Source of the DNA: Fimisoma sp964619315
Lineage (GTDB): Bacteria > Bacillota > Clostridia > Peptostreptococcales > Anaerovoracaceae
Assembly (NCBI GenBank): GCA_964619315.1
Contig: CAZUEH010000026.1
Location: forward strand, 1-14,105
DNA: 14,105 nucleotides
Direction of reading: 5' to 3'
Positions 13,889 through 14,105 of this stretch are shown in pieces. Both the position numbers and the translations under genes were made by a program. The notes below the pieces were generated by a model. That model had not been told where the DNA came from. It did not search any database and saw only the letters and a program-made list of their open reading frames with translations. Each line of letters starts with the position of its first letter. Within the stretch, counting starts at the first letter, position 1.

Positions 13889-14105
13889 TTAGCTAAGAAC
13901 GTCACTCCAGAGTGTTGCTGCACCAGTAAAGATGTTTTTAACCTGCTCACTTGTAAGGTTATCAATTGGATTGTCGTTATTGACGATTACTGCAATACCG
14001 TCCATTGCTATAACTGTGTGAGTTAAGCCCTTTTCTATTTCTGAATCTTTCAATTCGCGGGAGGCCATACCGATGTCGCAAGTGCCGCTTATAGTATCAG
14101 CCATA
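13889..14105 (-). CDS. pstS: Phosphate ABC transporter substrate-binding protein PstS, C-terminal part
   Basis: Only the last 71 residues are in the window; the gene continues past the right edge, and the apparent first Met is probably internal. PstS captures phosphate outside the membrane and delivers it to PstCA. The fragment reads GTCDIGMASRELKDSE, then TVIAMDGIAVIVNNDNP, then LTSEQVKNIFTGAATLWSDV, all hallmarks of PstS. In the classical protein these are followed by a further 100 or more residues, but here the stop comes three residues after WSDV. I recall clostridial PstS proteins with their two halves in swapped order that end just like this, so it is probably an intact gene. The operon promoter must lie off the window. 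Confidence 0.9.
   Translation of the reverse strand, partial: MADTISGTCDIGMASRELKDSEIEKGLTHTVIAMDGIAVIVNNDNPIDNLTSEQVKNIFTGAATLWSDVLS

Overview
The window comes from the AT-rich chromosome of a Firmicutes bacterium, most probably an anaerobic member of the Clostridia. Signs are the strong AGGAGG-type ribosome binding sites, consensus sigma-A promoters, a C+ zinc-type L33, an LCP wall protein and a clostridial-style PstS tail. I cannot fix the genus. It is ordinary chromosomal core: I see no mobile element, CRISPR array, tRNA or rRNA, and no wholly new system. The interest lies in RNA and DNA control elements between well-known genes.

Left part (1-2846, + strand): the terminator of an off-window gene, a nitroreductase with its own promoter, then an LCP (LytR-CpsA-Psr) cell-envelope protein overlapping a PaaI-like hotdog thioesterase by 4 bases. 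A promoter followed at once by a small hairpin with a T tract precedes the LCP gene.

Middle part (2863-6411, + strand): a perfect-consensus promoter drives rpmG-secE-nusG-rplK-rplA. It is followed, probably by read-through, by an L10 leader attenuator and rplJ-rplL, and the run ends at a very strong terminator. A hairpin just before rplA resembles the L1-binding site of 23S rRNA and is probably the L1 autoregulatory site. rpoB and rpoC, which normally follow rplL, are absent.

Right part (6439-14105): a phosphate island. A Na+/phosphate symporter with a PhoU-like tail (+ strand) lies behind five 11-bp-spaced sites, four of them TTTACA or TTTGAT hexamers, that look like a PhoP-binding region. 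It converges, across two terminators, on a minus-strand operon read right to left: pstS (only its 3' end is present), pstC, pstA, pstB, phoU, phoP and phoR. From pstC to phoR the genes overlap or abut, suggesting translational coupling. PstSCAB imports phosphate at high affinity, PhoU links transport to signalling, and PhoR/PhoP would sense limitation and activate both this operon and the symporter. A stable hairpin separates pstS from pstC, which fits making more binding protein than permease.
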